NCBI RefSeq assembly: GCF_003254585.1
Contig: NZ_QJGZ01000042.1
Coordinates: 496,001 to 560,000 of the forward strand
Length of the DNA stretch: 64,000 bases
DNA from: Flavobacterium sharifuzzamanii
GTDB taxonomy: Bacteria; Bacteroidota; Bacteroidia; Flavobacteriales; Flavobacteriaceae
Direction of reading: 5' to 3'
Shown piece by piece: positions 27,968-35,897 of the stretch (its first letter is position 1; every line of letters starts with the position of its first letter). A model generated the notes under the pieces. That model saw only the letters and a program-made list of their open reading frames with translations. It was not told where the DNA came from and made no database searches. The position numbers and the translations under genes were made by a program.

Positions 27968-28170
27968 TCGATAATATTATATCATTTAATGATAATATTT
28001 TTACTGTAAGCGATTAAAAAAACATATATGAAAATAAAATCATATAAAAATTAAATTATTCGCAATTACAATCCTCAAAAAGAACCTAAACAATGAATAA
28101 AAACCAATGAAATCTCGAAAAGCAAACGTTTTCGTTAAAAATAATATTTATTTGTGATAAAAAAGTATCA

Positions 28171-29049
28171 CTATAAAATACGCTTTAAACCTGAAAATTC
28201 TTCTCGATATTGACTTGGCGTGCAATTTTTTGTTGCTTTAAAACTGCGATTGAAGTTTGCAATATTATTAAAGCCCGATTTAAAAGCTACTTCAGAAACA
28301 CTCATATCTTTCTCCACCAGCCAACGTGCGGCATAACCAATACGGATATCATTTATATAATTGACAAAAGTTTTCCCAGTACGCTTTTTAATAAATCTAT
28401 TAAAAGAAATAATAGACATGCTCGCCACATTTGCCGCATCTTCTAAAGTAATTTTTTCTGCAAAATTTTTCTGCACATACTCGTAAACAAATTTCATTTT
28501 ATCATAATCATCAAAAGTATCATAATCTACCGTATATGTAGAAAGCAAGCGCTGATTTCTAGAATTGGCAAGATCATATAATAAGGAAGTGATTTCTAAA
28601 AAATAATCCATACCATCCAATTTAGAAAGCCTCACAAGCCTTGGCGTTAACTCCTCTGCGGTTTTTTTTGAAAACAAAATTCCATGAATAGATCGGTTAA
28701 ACATATCTCGAATCGGATTCATAATACGTCTTGCAAGCAAAGATTCATGAAATAAATCATTATGAAACTGTATCGTTATTTCATGTATTTTTTTATTTGT
28801 GCATTTATTCAGCTCCCATCCGTGATATAAATTTGGTCCAATCAAAACCAATTCTACATTATCAATTTCTTCAATATTATCTCCTACAACTCGCTTTACT
28901 CCTTTTCCATTTAGAATAAAATTAATCTCAAATTCTGGATGATAATGGACTGGAAAATCAAAACTATCTTTTACGCGATCAAAAACCAAAAAACTGTCAC
29001 TTGCAGCAAGCGGCGCTATTTCTCTATAAAAATTTTTCGTAGTACTCAT
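28171..29049 (-). CDS. AraC-family transcriptional regulator of the mannan locus
   Basis: This 292-residue regulator has an N-terminal cupin-like sensor (about 20-110, FDFPVHYHPEFEINFILNG). The C-terminal pair of helix-turn-helix motifs (about 190-290) includes ITLEDAANVASMS and MSVSEVAFKSGFNNIANFNRSFK, ending in the usual PSQYREEF. It lies between the susCD operon and the GH26 operon and is divergent from the latter, so it probably senses an intracellular manno-oligosaccharide or mannose and switches both arms. No HTCS, SusR-like or ECF/anti-sigma gene is present in the locus. Confidence 0.93.
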   Translation of the reverse strand: MSTTKNFYREIAPLAASDSFLVFDRVKDSFDFPVHYHPEFEINFILNGKGVKRVVGDNIEEIDNVELVLIGPNLYHGWELNKCTNKKIHEITIQFHNDLFHESLLARRIMNPIRDMFNRSIHGILFSKKTAEELTPRLVRLSKLDGMDYFLEITSLLYDLANSRNQRLLSTYTVDYDTFDDYDKMKFVYEYVQKNFAEKITLEDAANVASMSIISFNRFIKKRTGKTFVNYINDIRIGYAARWLVEKDMSVSEVAFKSGFNNIANFNRSFKATKNCTPSQYREEFSGLKRIL

Positions 29050-29354
29050 ATTAAAAAGTATTTTCAGAAAGGTGATATTCTTTTTTTTGACTGCAATAAT
29101 ATGATATATAATTGATAAAATAATATTAATTACAGTTTAATCATCCGTTTATCTTTGAAAAAATTAATTATCATTTCTTTAAAAAGAATATTAATAATAA
29201 ACATTAATCATTTTTAATCAAATAACTTTTTATAGTTTTAATAATTTTAACAAGAATAGCATAAAGAATTCCGAAAGAACAAACTCTATAATCAAAAAAC
29301 TGTAAACCATTGTTTATTTTGCTTTTAGCTAAACAATCAACCAATAATTTCTCA
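29050..29354. promoter_or_regulatory. Divergent regulatory region araC/GH26
   Basis: This is a 305-base AT-rich gap. A candidate plus-strand -7 box TATCTTTG is at 29150-29157. ATTATCATT at 29167-29175 recurs on the minus strand upstream of susC (27996-27988) and might be part of an AraC site. There is no gene. Confidence 0.4.
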
Positions 29355-30491
29355 ATGAAAAAACATTTTTTAACGCTTTTGACTATAACTATAATAAGCA
29401 ATTCCTGCTTATCTCAAAAAAGTATCACTGATACTAATTTGTCACTTTCAGATAAAAAAGCAACAACTGAAACTAAATCACTTTATAAAAACTTAAATGC
29501 ATTATCTCAAAAAGGGTTCTTATTTGGCCATCAAGACGATCTTGCTTATGGTGTAAAATGGAAATATGAAGACAGACGAAGTGATGTAAAAGATGTTGCA
29601 GGCGATTATCCAGCAGTTTATGGATGGGATATTGCAGGTTTAGAAAATGATAAACCAAATAATATTGATGGTGTTCCTTTCAGTAAAATGAAACAATATA
29701 TTGCAGAGGCAAATGCAAGAGGCGGAATTTCTACTATAAGCTGGCATTTTGACAACCCTGCAACTGGAAAAAATGCTTGGGATAACGTTCCTAATTCTTT
29801 AAAAACAATTTTACCTGGAGCAGAAAATCATAAAAAATTTACTTCTTGGTTAGATAAAGCTGCTAGTTTCTTTTTGTCTTTAAAAGATAAAAATGGCAAA
29901 AACATTCCGATACTTTTCAGGCCTTTTCATGAGCTTACCGGTGGATGGTTTTGGTGGGGAAAAGGCAATTGTACTCCGGAAGAATTTAAAACTGCTTGGA
30001 AATTTACATTCGATTACCTTCAGAAAAAAGGTGTGCACAATCTAATCTATATCTACAACACAGGAAGTTTTGGCAGTGAAGCCGATTTCTTAGCCAATTA
30101 TCCTGGAGATAATTATGCCGACATTGTAAGTTTTGACACTTACCAAAATAATGATGATCCAAATGGTGAAAAATTTATCAGAGAAGTTCAAAATCAGTTC
30201 AAAATACTCAATGAAATCAGTACAAAAAAACATAAATTAATGGCATTGGCTGAAGCTGGTTACGAAGCTATTCCAGATCCAAAATGGTGGACAGGAACTT
30301 TACTAAAAGCCATTGGAGATTATAAAATTTCTTATGTTTTATTGTGGAGAAACCATGGCTGGCAGGAAAAAGAACAGAAAATGCATTATTACGCTCCATT
30401 TTCTGGACAAGTAAGCGAAAAAGATTTTGTCGATTTTTACAATCTTAATCAGACTATATTTGAAAAAGACATTCAGAAAAAATTGAAATAA
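29355..30491 (+). CDS. GH26 endo-beta-1,4-mannanase
   Basis: This 378-residue retaining mannanase has the acid/base Glu193 in FRPFHELTGGWFWWG and the nucleophile Glu300 in MALAEAGYE. A His-Phe-Asp in the loop (SWHFDNP) is also standard for GH26. The start is taken at the ATG at 29355, giving the signal sequence MKKHFLTLLTITIISNSC. Cys18 might be lipidated, but the lipobox is weak. A TTG at 29310 would add 15 residues and spoil the signal. It opens the plus-strand operon, 36 bases before the symporter gene. Its role is backbone cleavage to mannobiose or short manno-oligosaccharides. Confidence 0.93.
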   Translation: MKKHFLTLLTITIISNSCLSQKSITDTNLSLSDKKATTETKSLYKNLNALSQKGFLFGHQDDLAYGVKWKYEDRRSDVKDVAGDYPAVYGWDIAGLENDKPNNIDGVPFSKMKQYIAEANARGGISTISWHFDNPATGKNAWDNVPNSLKTILPGAENHKKFTSWLDKAASFFLSLKDKNGKNIPILFRPFHELTGGWFWWGKGNCTPEEFKTAWKFTFDYLQKKGVHNLIYIYNTGSFGSEADFLANYPGDNYADIVSFDTYQNNDDPNGEKFIREVQNQFKILNEISTKKHKLMALAEAGYEAIPDPKWWTGTLLKAIGDYKISYVLLWRNHGWQEKEQKMHYYAPFSGQVSEKDFVDFYNLNQTIFEKDIQKKLK

Positions 30492-30527
30492 TTGCCCCAA
30501 ATAAATTACAACCTTAAAAAATAACCA

Positions 30528-31919
30528 ATGCACGACAAAATTAGTTTAAAAGAAAAAATCGGTTACGGACTTGGAGACGCTGCTTCATCTATGTTCTGGA
30601 AAATTTTCAGCATGTATCTCCTATTTTTCTATACTGACGTTTTCGGATTAGCGCCTGCCGTAGTGGGAACCATGTTTTTAATTACCCGTATCTGGGATTC
30701 TTGCTTTGACCCGATTGTTGGAATTCTAGCCGATAGAACCAAAAGCAAGTGGGGTAAATTTAGACCTTATCTTCTTTGGGTTGCCATACCTTTTGCCGTG
30801 ATTGGAGTTCTAACTTTCTATACTCCAGATTTTGACGAAAAAGGAAAAATCATCTACGCTTATGTAACTTATTCGTTAATGATGATGATTTATTCTCTAA
30901 TCAACGTTCCTTACGCATCACTTTTGGGTGTAATGTCATCTGATAGAAAAGAAAGAAATACACTTTCTTCTTACCGAATGGTTTTTGCTTTTGGAGGAAG
31001 TTTATTGGCGCTTTGGCTAATTGAACCTTTAGTAAATTATTTTGGCGGAAATCTAAATTCTAAGACAGGCTGGCTGGCAACAATTGCCGTTTTCGGTTTA
31101 ATTACTACAGCATTTTTCTGGGCTTGTTTTGCCTTCACAAAAGAAAGAATCAAACCTATTGTAGACGAACAAAACAATCTAAAAGAAGACTTAAACGATC
31201 TTCTAAAAAATAAACCTTGGTGGATTTTATTGGGAGCAGGAATTGGTGCTTTGGTATTCAATTCAATTCGCGATGGAGCTGCCGTTTACTATTTCAAATA
31301 TTATGTAAGCAGTTCTGTGAATTTCGATTTTTCGCTTTTCGGAACCGATTTTCACATGACACCAACTTCTATTTACTTGGTTTTAGGGCAAGCAGCAAAT
31401 ATTATCGGAGTTATCATTGCAACTCCAATTGCGAATAAAATTGGTAAAAAGAAAACCTTTTTTGGCGCAATGGCTTTAGCAGCAATCTTAAGTCTTGTTT
31501 TCTATCTATTCGGAAAAGAAGATGTTTTCTTAATCATGAGTTTCCAAGTTTTAATCAGTATTTGTGCCGGTTGTATTTTCCCATTAATCTGGTCAATGTA
31601 CGCCGATAGTGCCGATTATTCTGAATGGAAACAAGGACGCAGAGCTACAGGATTAGTTTTCTCAGCTTCATCTATGTCACAAAAATTTGGCTGGACAATC
31701 GGCGGTGCTGGAGCTGGATGGCTTTTGGGTTATTTTGGCTTTCAGGCCAATGTCGAGCAGACTGCAACAGCTCAAAACGGAATTCAATTAATGTTAAGCA
31801 TACTACCAGCAATTGCGGCCGCAATATCAGTAGCTTTTATAGCATTTTACCCTTTATCAGAAGAAAAATTACAGATTATAGAACAGGATTTAAACGAAAA
31901 GAGAGATCAAAATCAATAA
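30528..31919 (+). CDS. GPH-family sugar:cation symporter (probable mannobiose transporter)
   Basis: This 463-residue protein has 12 predicted membrane segments. Its N terminus, KEKIGYGLGDAASSMFWK, and the loop DRTKSKWGKFRPYLLW are characteristic of the glycoside-pentoside-hexuronide family. It should bring a disaccharide through the inner membrane. Encoded between the GH26 mannanase and the cytoplasmic GH130, it most likely carries beta-1,4-mannobiose, as proposed for the similar Bacteroides fragilis gene order. The specificity is inferred from context only. Confidence 0.92.
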   Translation: MHDKISLKEKIGYGLGDAASSMFWKIFSMYLLFFYTDVFGLAPAVVGTMFLITRIWDSCFDPIVGILADRTKSKWGKFRPYLLWVAIPFAVIGVLTFYTPDFDEKGKIIYAYVTYSLMMMIYSLINVPYASLLGVMSSDRKERNTLSSYRMVFAFGGSLLALWLIEPLVNYFGGNLNSKTGWLATIAVFGLITTAFFWACFAFTKERIKPIVDEQNNLKEDLNDLLKNKPWWILLGAGIGALVFNSIRDGAAVYYFKYYVSSSVNFDFSLFGTDFHMTPTSIYLVLGQAANIIGVIIATPIANKIGKKKTFFGAMALAAILSLVFYLFGKEDVFLIMSFQVLISICAGCIFPLIWSMYADSADYSEWKQGRRATGLVFSASSMSQKFGWTIGGAGAGWLLGYFGFQANVEQTATAQNGIQLMLSILPAIAAAISVAFIAFYPLSEEKLQIIEQDLNEKRDQNQ

Positions 31920-31947
31920 AAAACCAAAGACAAAGAAATCAATTTAT

Positions 31948-33138
31948 ATGACAACAATAACATCTTCAATCAATTTTCAAGAAAGAAAATTGGCATTAGA
32001 AAACGAACATAAAACACTTATTGAACAAAAAAATGAGCCGCAGGAAATTGTTGGAAATGGCATTTACGAACGTTATAAAAATCCAGTTGTTACCGCTTCT
32101 CACATTCCGTTAAACTGGCGTTTTGATTTTAACGAAAAAACAAATCCGTTTTTGCAGGAAAGAATTGGTGTGAATGCCGCTTTCAATGCTGGAGCAATGA
32201 AATGGAATGGAAAATATTTATTGGCCGTTCGTGTAGAAGGAATTGACAGAAAATCGTTTTTTGCCATTGCTGAAAGTCCAAACGGAATAGATAATTTCAA
32301 ATTTTGGGACAAACCTTGCGTAATTCCGCAAACGGAAGAACCTGATACTAACGTATATGACATGCGTTTAATCAATCACGAAGACGGATTTGTTTATGGA
32401 ATTTTCTGTACCGAAAGAAAAGATCCAAAAGCTCCAAAAGGCGATACAAGTTCTGCTGTTGCCAATGCCGGAATTGTTCGTTCTAAAGATTTAGTAAACT
32501 GGGAAAGACTTCCTGATTTAATTTCGAATACAGGACAACAGCGAAATGTTGTTTTACATCCTGAATTTGTAGACGGAAAATATGCTTTATATACACGTCC
32601 GCAAGATGGTTTTATTGATGTTGGTTCAGGTGGCGGAATTGGTTTAGGGTATATTGAAGACATGAAAAATCCAGTCGTAAAAGACGAAAAAATTATTTTC
32701 GGAAAACAATATCATACTATTTATGAATTGAAAAACGGTTTGGGGCCTGCTCCAATTAAAACTTCAAAAGGCTGGTTGCATTTAGCACACGGAGTTCGTA
32801 ATACTGCTGCAGGATTACGCTACACTTTATACATGTTCATGACCGATTTGAATGATATTTCGAAAGTAACACATGTTCCTGCAGGACATTTTATGGGACC
32901 TGAAGGAATTGAAAGAGTTGGAGACGTATCGAATGTTTTGTTTTCTAACGGATGGATTGAAGGTGAAAACGGAACAGTTTACATTTATTACGCTTCCTCT
33001 GACACAAGAATGCATGTAGCAGTTTCTACAGTTGATAAATTGGTTGATTATGTAATAAATACTCCAGCAGATACTTTTATTTCTGCAGGTTCAGTGCAAA
33101 CCATCATTAATCAAATCGAAAAAAATAACGCAATTTAA
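31948..33138 (+). CDS. GH130 4-O-beta-D-mannosyl-D-glucose phosphorylase
   Basis: This 396-residue cytoplasmic inverting phosphorylase has no signal peptide. Man-beta-1,4-Glc plus phosphate gives alpha-mannose-1-phosphate plus glucose. It has the five-bladed propeller features of GH130: RFDFNEKTNPFLQERIGVNAAFN, with Asp138 in NVYDMRL as the likely proton donor (Asp131 in the B. fragilis enzyme). The phosphate-binding His and Arg are near HLAHGVRN. The N-terminal helix (residues 1-35) is typical of subfamily 1. It lies 28 bases after the symporter and 6 bases before the epimerase, the arrangement expected for the epimerase-phosphorylase pathway. Confidence 0.94.
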   Translation: MTTITSSINFQERKLALENEHKTLIEQKNEPQEIVGNGIYERYKNPVVTASHIPLNWRFDFNEKTNPFLQERIGVNAAFNAGAMKWNGKYLLAVRVEGIDRKSFFAIAESPNGIDNFKFWDKPCVIPQTEEPDTNVYDMRLINHEDGFVYGIFCTERKDPKAPKGDTSSAVANAGIVRSKDLVNWERLPDLISNTGQQRNVVLHPEFVDGKYALYTRPQDGFIDVGSGGGIGLGYIEDMKNPVVKDEKIIFGKQYHTIYELKNGLGPAPIKTSKGWLHLAHGVRNTAAGLRYTLYMFMTDLNDISKVTHVPAGHFMGPEGIERVGDVSNVLFSNGWIEGENGTVYIYYASSDTRMHVAVSTVDKLVDYVINTPADTFISAGSVQTIINQIEKNNAI

Positions 33139-33144
33139 AATATC

Positions 33145-34335
33145 GTGTCATTACAATTAAAGCTTTTAAAATCAGAGTTAACTGCAGAACTAGATTCTAT
33201 TCTCAACTATTGGTCAGAACGAACGGTAGATGAGAAAAACGGAGGTTTTGTTGGCCAAATCGATTTTAACGATCATCTGATTGCCCATGCAGAAAAAGGT
33301 TCGGTTCTTAATGCCCGAATCCTTTGGACATTTTCTGCCAGCTACAAAACCACAAAAAACGAAAACCACAAAAAAGTGGCAGAAAGGGCATTTGAGTTTC
33401 TCGCAGCTTATTTTTATGATACAAAATTTGGAGGTCTTTTTTGGAGTATAAATGAGGATAAAACTCCAAAAGACACCAAAAACCAGATTTACGCATTGGC
33501 TTTTGCGATTTATGGATTATCTGAATATTATTCGATTTCAAATGAAGAAAGAGCTTTAGAAATTGCTAAAAAACTATACTTAAAAATTGAGGAACATAGT
33601 TACGATCCTATAAACAAAGGGTATTTTGAAGCTTTCACGAGAGATTGGCAGCCTATTGAAGATTTGCGTTTGAGTGCAAAAGATGCCAATGAAAAGAAAA
33701 CCATGAATACGCATCTTCATATTATTGAAGCTTATGCGAATTTATATAAAGTCTGGAAAGACGAAAAATTGCTTGCTGTTATTATCGAATTACTAAAAAC
33801 CATCGAAAAGTATTTCATCAATACAGAAACAGGACATTTACGTTTGTTTTTTGATGAAAATTGGAAAGAAAAACCAGATGTTATTTCATACGGACATGAT
33901 ATTGAAGCAGCTTGGCTTTTACAGCAATGTGCCGAAATTTCAGGAAATGAAACTTTGATTGCCAATTATAAAAAATATGCCATTCAAATTGCTGAAGTAA
34001 CCAAAGAAGGTTTAGATGCTGATGGCGGTTTATGGTACGAATTTGATCCTGAAAAAAATGAGTTAATTGCTGAAAAACATTGGTGGCCACAAGCTGAAGC
34101 TTTAATTGGTTTCTATAATGCTTATCAATTAACAGGAAAAGAAGAATATCTGGATATTGTTTACAAAAACTGGAAATTCATAAAAAAACACATCATAGAT
34201 CCGCAAAATGGAGAATGGTATTGGGGTGTTTATGGCGATTATAGTATAATAAAAAAAGACAAAGCCGGATTCTGGAAATGCCCTTACCATAATGGGCGTG
34301 CTTGTCTGGAGCTCATTCATCGAATTAAAAATTAA
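33145..34335 (+). CDS. Cellobiose/mannobiose 2-epimerase (AGE family)
   Basis: This 396-residue cytoplasmic (alpha/alpha)6-barrel epimerase begins with GTG, 6 bases after the GH130 stop. The likely catalytic histidines are in TMNTHLHIIEAYANLY, SYGHDIEAAWLL and KHWWPQAEALIGFYNAY, the usual AGE positions. Here the expected reaction is beta-1,4-mannobiose to mannosyl-glucose, feeding GH130. N-acylglucosamine 2-epimerase is the alternative, but gene order argues for the disaccharide enzyme. No signal peptide. Confidence 0.93.
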   Translation: MSLQLKLLKSELTAELDSILNYWSERTVDEKNGGFVGQIDFNDHLIAHAEKGSVLNARILWTFSASYKTTKNENHKKVAERAFEFLAAYFYDTKFGGLFWSINEDKTPKDTKNQIYALAFAIYGLSEYYSISNEERALEIAKKLYLKIEEHSYDPINKGYFEAFTRDWQPIEDLRLSAKDANEKKTMNTHLHIIEAYANLYKVWKDEKLLAVIIELLKTIEKYFINTETGHLRLFFDENWKEKPDVISYGHDIEAAWLLQQCAEISGNETLIANYKKYAIQIAEVTKEGLDADGGLWYEFDPEKNELIAEKHWWPQAEALIGFYNAYQLTGKEEYLDIVYKNWKFIKKHIIDPQNGEWYWGVYGDYSIIKKDKAGFWKCPYHNGRACLELIHRIKN

Positions 34336-34375
34336 GGTTTCAAATAAAAATCAAAACGTCTTACAGAACGTAAAG

Positions 34376-34460
34376 CCCTAGCCCCGATAGAAGTGGAAAT
34401 CCTTTTTGTGCTGGGGTTCAGCACAAAAAGATTGGAACGGATAGCGGGATTAGCTCCTTA
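34376..34460 (+). repeat. Structured RNA-like dispersed repeat
   Basis: The 85-base element lies between the epimerase and GH5_7. It has a perfect 12-base-pair hairpin (34402-34413 with 34419-34430, loop GGGTT). CCCG and CGGG elements flank this hairpin and can close an outer helix. A related element lies at 44760-44848 in the other orientation. Confidence 0.7.
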
Positions 34461-34471
34461 AAGTATAAATT

Positions 34472-35758
34472 ATGAAAAAAAGATTTTTTAAAACCCTTTC
34501 ATTTGCCTTGATTTTTTCTGCAATTGCTTGTCAGGCGCAGGAAAGAATAACCGTAAAAGGAAATGAATTTTACAAAGGTGATAAACCGTATGCTTATATT
34601 GGAACTAATTATTGGTACGGAAGTATGTTGGCTTCTAAAAAAATAGGCGATCGTAAAAGGCTTTTGCGCGAGTTGGATTTAATGAAGAAAAACGGAATCG
34701 ATAATTTACGTGTTTTAGTTGGCGCTGATGGCGGAAAATACGATTTTACAGTTCGTCCAGCACTTCAATATGAACAGGGAAAATATGACGAAGATTTATT
34801 GGACGGATTGGATTTTCTGATTAGCGAAATGAGTAAACGCAGTATGTATGCCGTTTTATACTTGACCAATAACTGGGAATGGTCGGGCGGAATGTCGCAA
34901 TATTTGGAATGGAATGGCAAAGGTCCCGTTCCTGTTCCGAATATTCCGCCAAATACTTGGCCACAATTTATGTCTTATACGGAACAATTTCACAGTTGTG
35001 AACCTTGTATGGAAGCTTTAAATAATCATGTGAAGTTTATTATTGGAAGAACAAATGCATATTCTAAAAAGAAATACAACGAAGACAATACAATTATGTC
35101 GTGGCAAGTTGGAAATGAACCTCGACTTTTTACGGTCGAAAATGAAGTTAAATTCACGAAATGGCTCAATAATATTGTGGATTTAATTGATAGTTTAGAT
35201 AAAAATCATTTGGTTTCTACAGGTTCTGAAGGGAAAAACAGTTCGAATGACAGCATGGAAATTTTCGAAAGAACACATCAAAATCCGAATATCGATTATT
35301 TGACGATGCATATCTGGCCAAAAAACTGGAATTGGTTTAAAGCTGACAATGCGGAAGCAACAATGCCAAAAACAATCGAAAATGCTGGAAAATATATTGA
35401 CGATCATATTAAAGTAGCCAACAATCTTAAAAGGCCAATTATTATTGAAGAATTTGGACTTCCGAGAGAAAATGAAAACCTGAATACAGGAGCATCTTCT
35501 GTTTACAGAGATAAATTTTACAGCTATATTTTTGGAAGAGTTGCAGAAAGTGTCAAAAACAATGGTCCATTACGAGCTGCCAATTTCTGGGGTTATGGAG
35601 GTGAAGGAAAAGCAATTCATCCGGACGGAAAGTGGAATCCCGGAGAGCCTTTTACAACAGATCCTCCACAAGAACCGCAAGGGTTGAATTCTGTTTTTAA
35701 TGGTGATAAATCGACATTAGAAATTGTTAAAAAGTACAATTCAGAATTAAAGAAATAA
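34472..35758 (+). CDS. GH5 (subfamily 7-like) endo-beta-1,4-mannanase
   Basis: This 428-residue lipoprotein-like mannanase has a signal peptide with Cys20 in AIAC, so lipidation is possible. The acid/base Glu216 is in QVGNEPR and the nucleophile Glu327 is in IIIEEFGLPR. YIGTNYWYGSML at the start and DNLRVLVGADGG are characteristic of GH5_7. It is the second backbone mannanase of the locus. It has a different fold partner from GH26 and is probably on the cell surface. It is 136 bases after the epimerase with the RNA-like repeat in between. Confidence 0.92.
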   Translation: MKKRFFKTLSFALIFSAIACQAQERITVKGNEFYKGDKPYAYIGTNYWYGSMLASKKIGDRKRLLRELDLMKKNGIDNLRVLVGADGGKYDFTVRPALQYEQGKYDEDLLDGLDFLISEMSKRSMYAVLYLTNNWEWSGGMSQYLEWNGKGPVPVPNIPPNTWPQFMSYTEQFHSCEPCMEALNNHVKFIIGRTNAYSKKKYNEDNTIMSWQVGNEPRLFTVENEVKFTKWLNNIVDLIDSLDKNHLVSTGSEGKNSSNDSMEIFERTHQNPNIDYLTMHIWPKNWNWFKADNAEATMPKTIENAGKYIDDHIKVANNLKRPIIIEEFGLPRENENLNTGASSVYRDKFYSYIFGRVAESVKNNGPLRAANFWGYGGEGKAIHPDGKWNPGEPFTTDPPQEPQGLNSVFNGDKSTLEIVKKYNSELKK

Positions 35759-35779
35759 AAACAACTACTTTAATTTTCC

Positions 35780-35812
35780 AAACCCGACAGGTTTTAAAAA
35801 ACTGTCGGGTTT
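35780..35812 (+). terminator. Hairpin after the GH5_7 gene
   Basis: AAACCCGACAG pairs with CTGTCGGGTTT around a T/A-rich loop, with a weak T tail. It may partly end the GH26-GH5_7 transcript. Confidence 0.5.
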
Positions 35813-35833
35813 AAAATACAACATAATCTGGGC

Positions 35834-35859
35834 GTAGATGCACTGCGGTGCGTCTCTAC
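35834..35859. repeat. Short dispersed palindrome
   Basis: GTAGATGCACTGCGGTGCGTCTCTAC-like imperfect hairpin upstream of GH97. The 20-base core is self-complementary apart from two positions. It has no coding content. Confidence 0.4.
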
Positions 35860-35897
35860 AGGATAACAAAATCGAAATTTGATAAAAAAAATACAAC

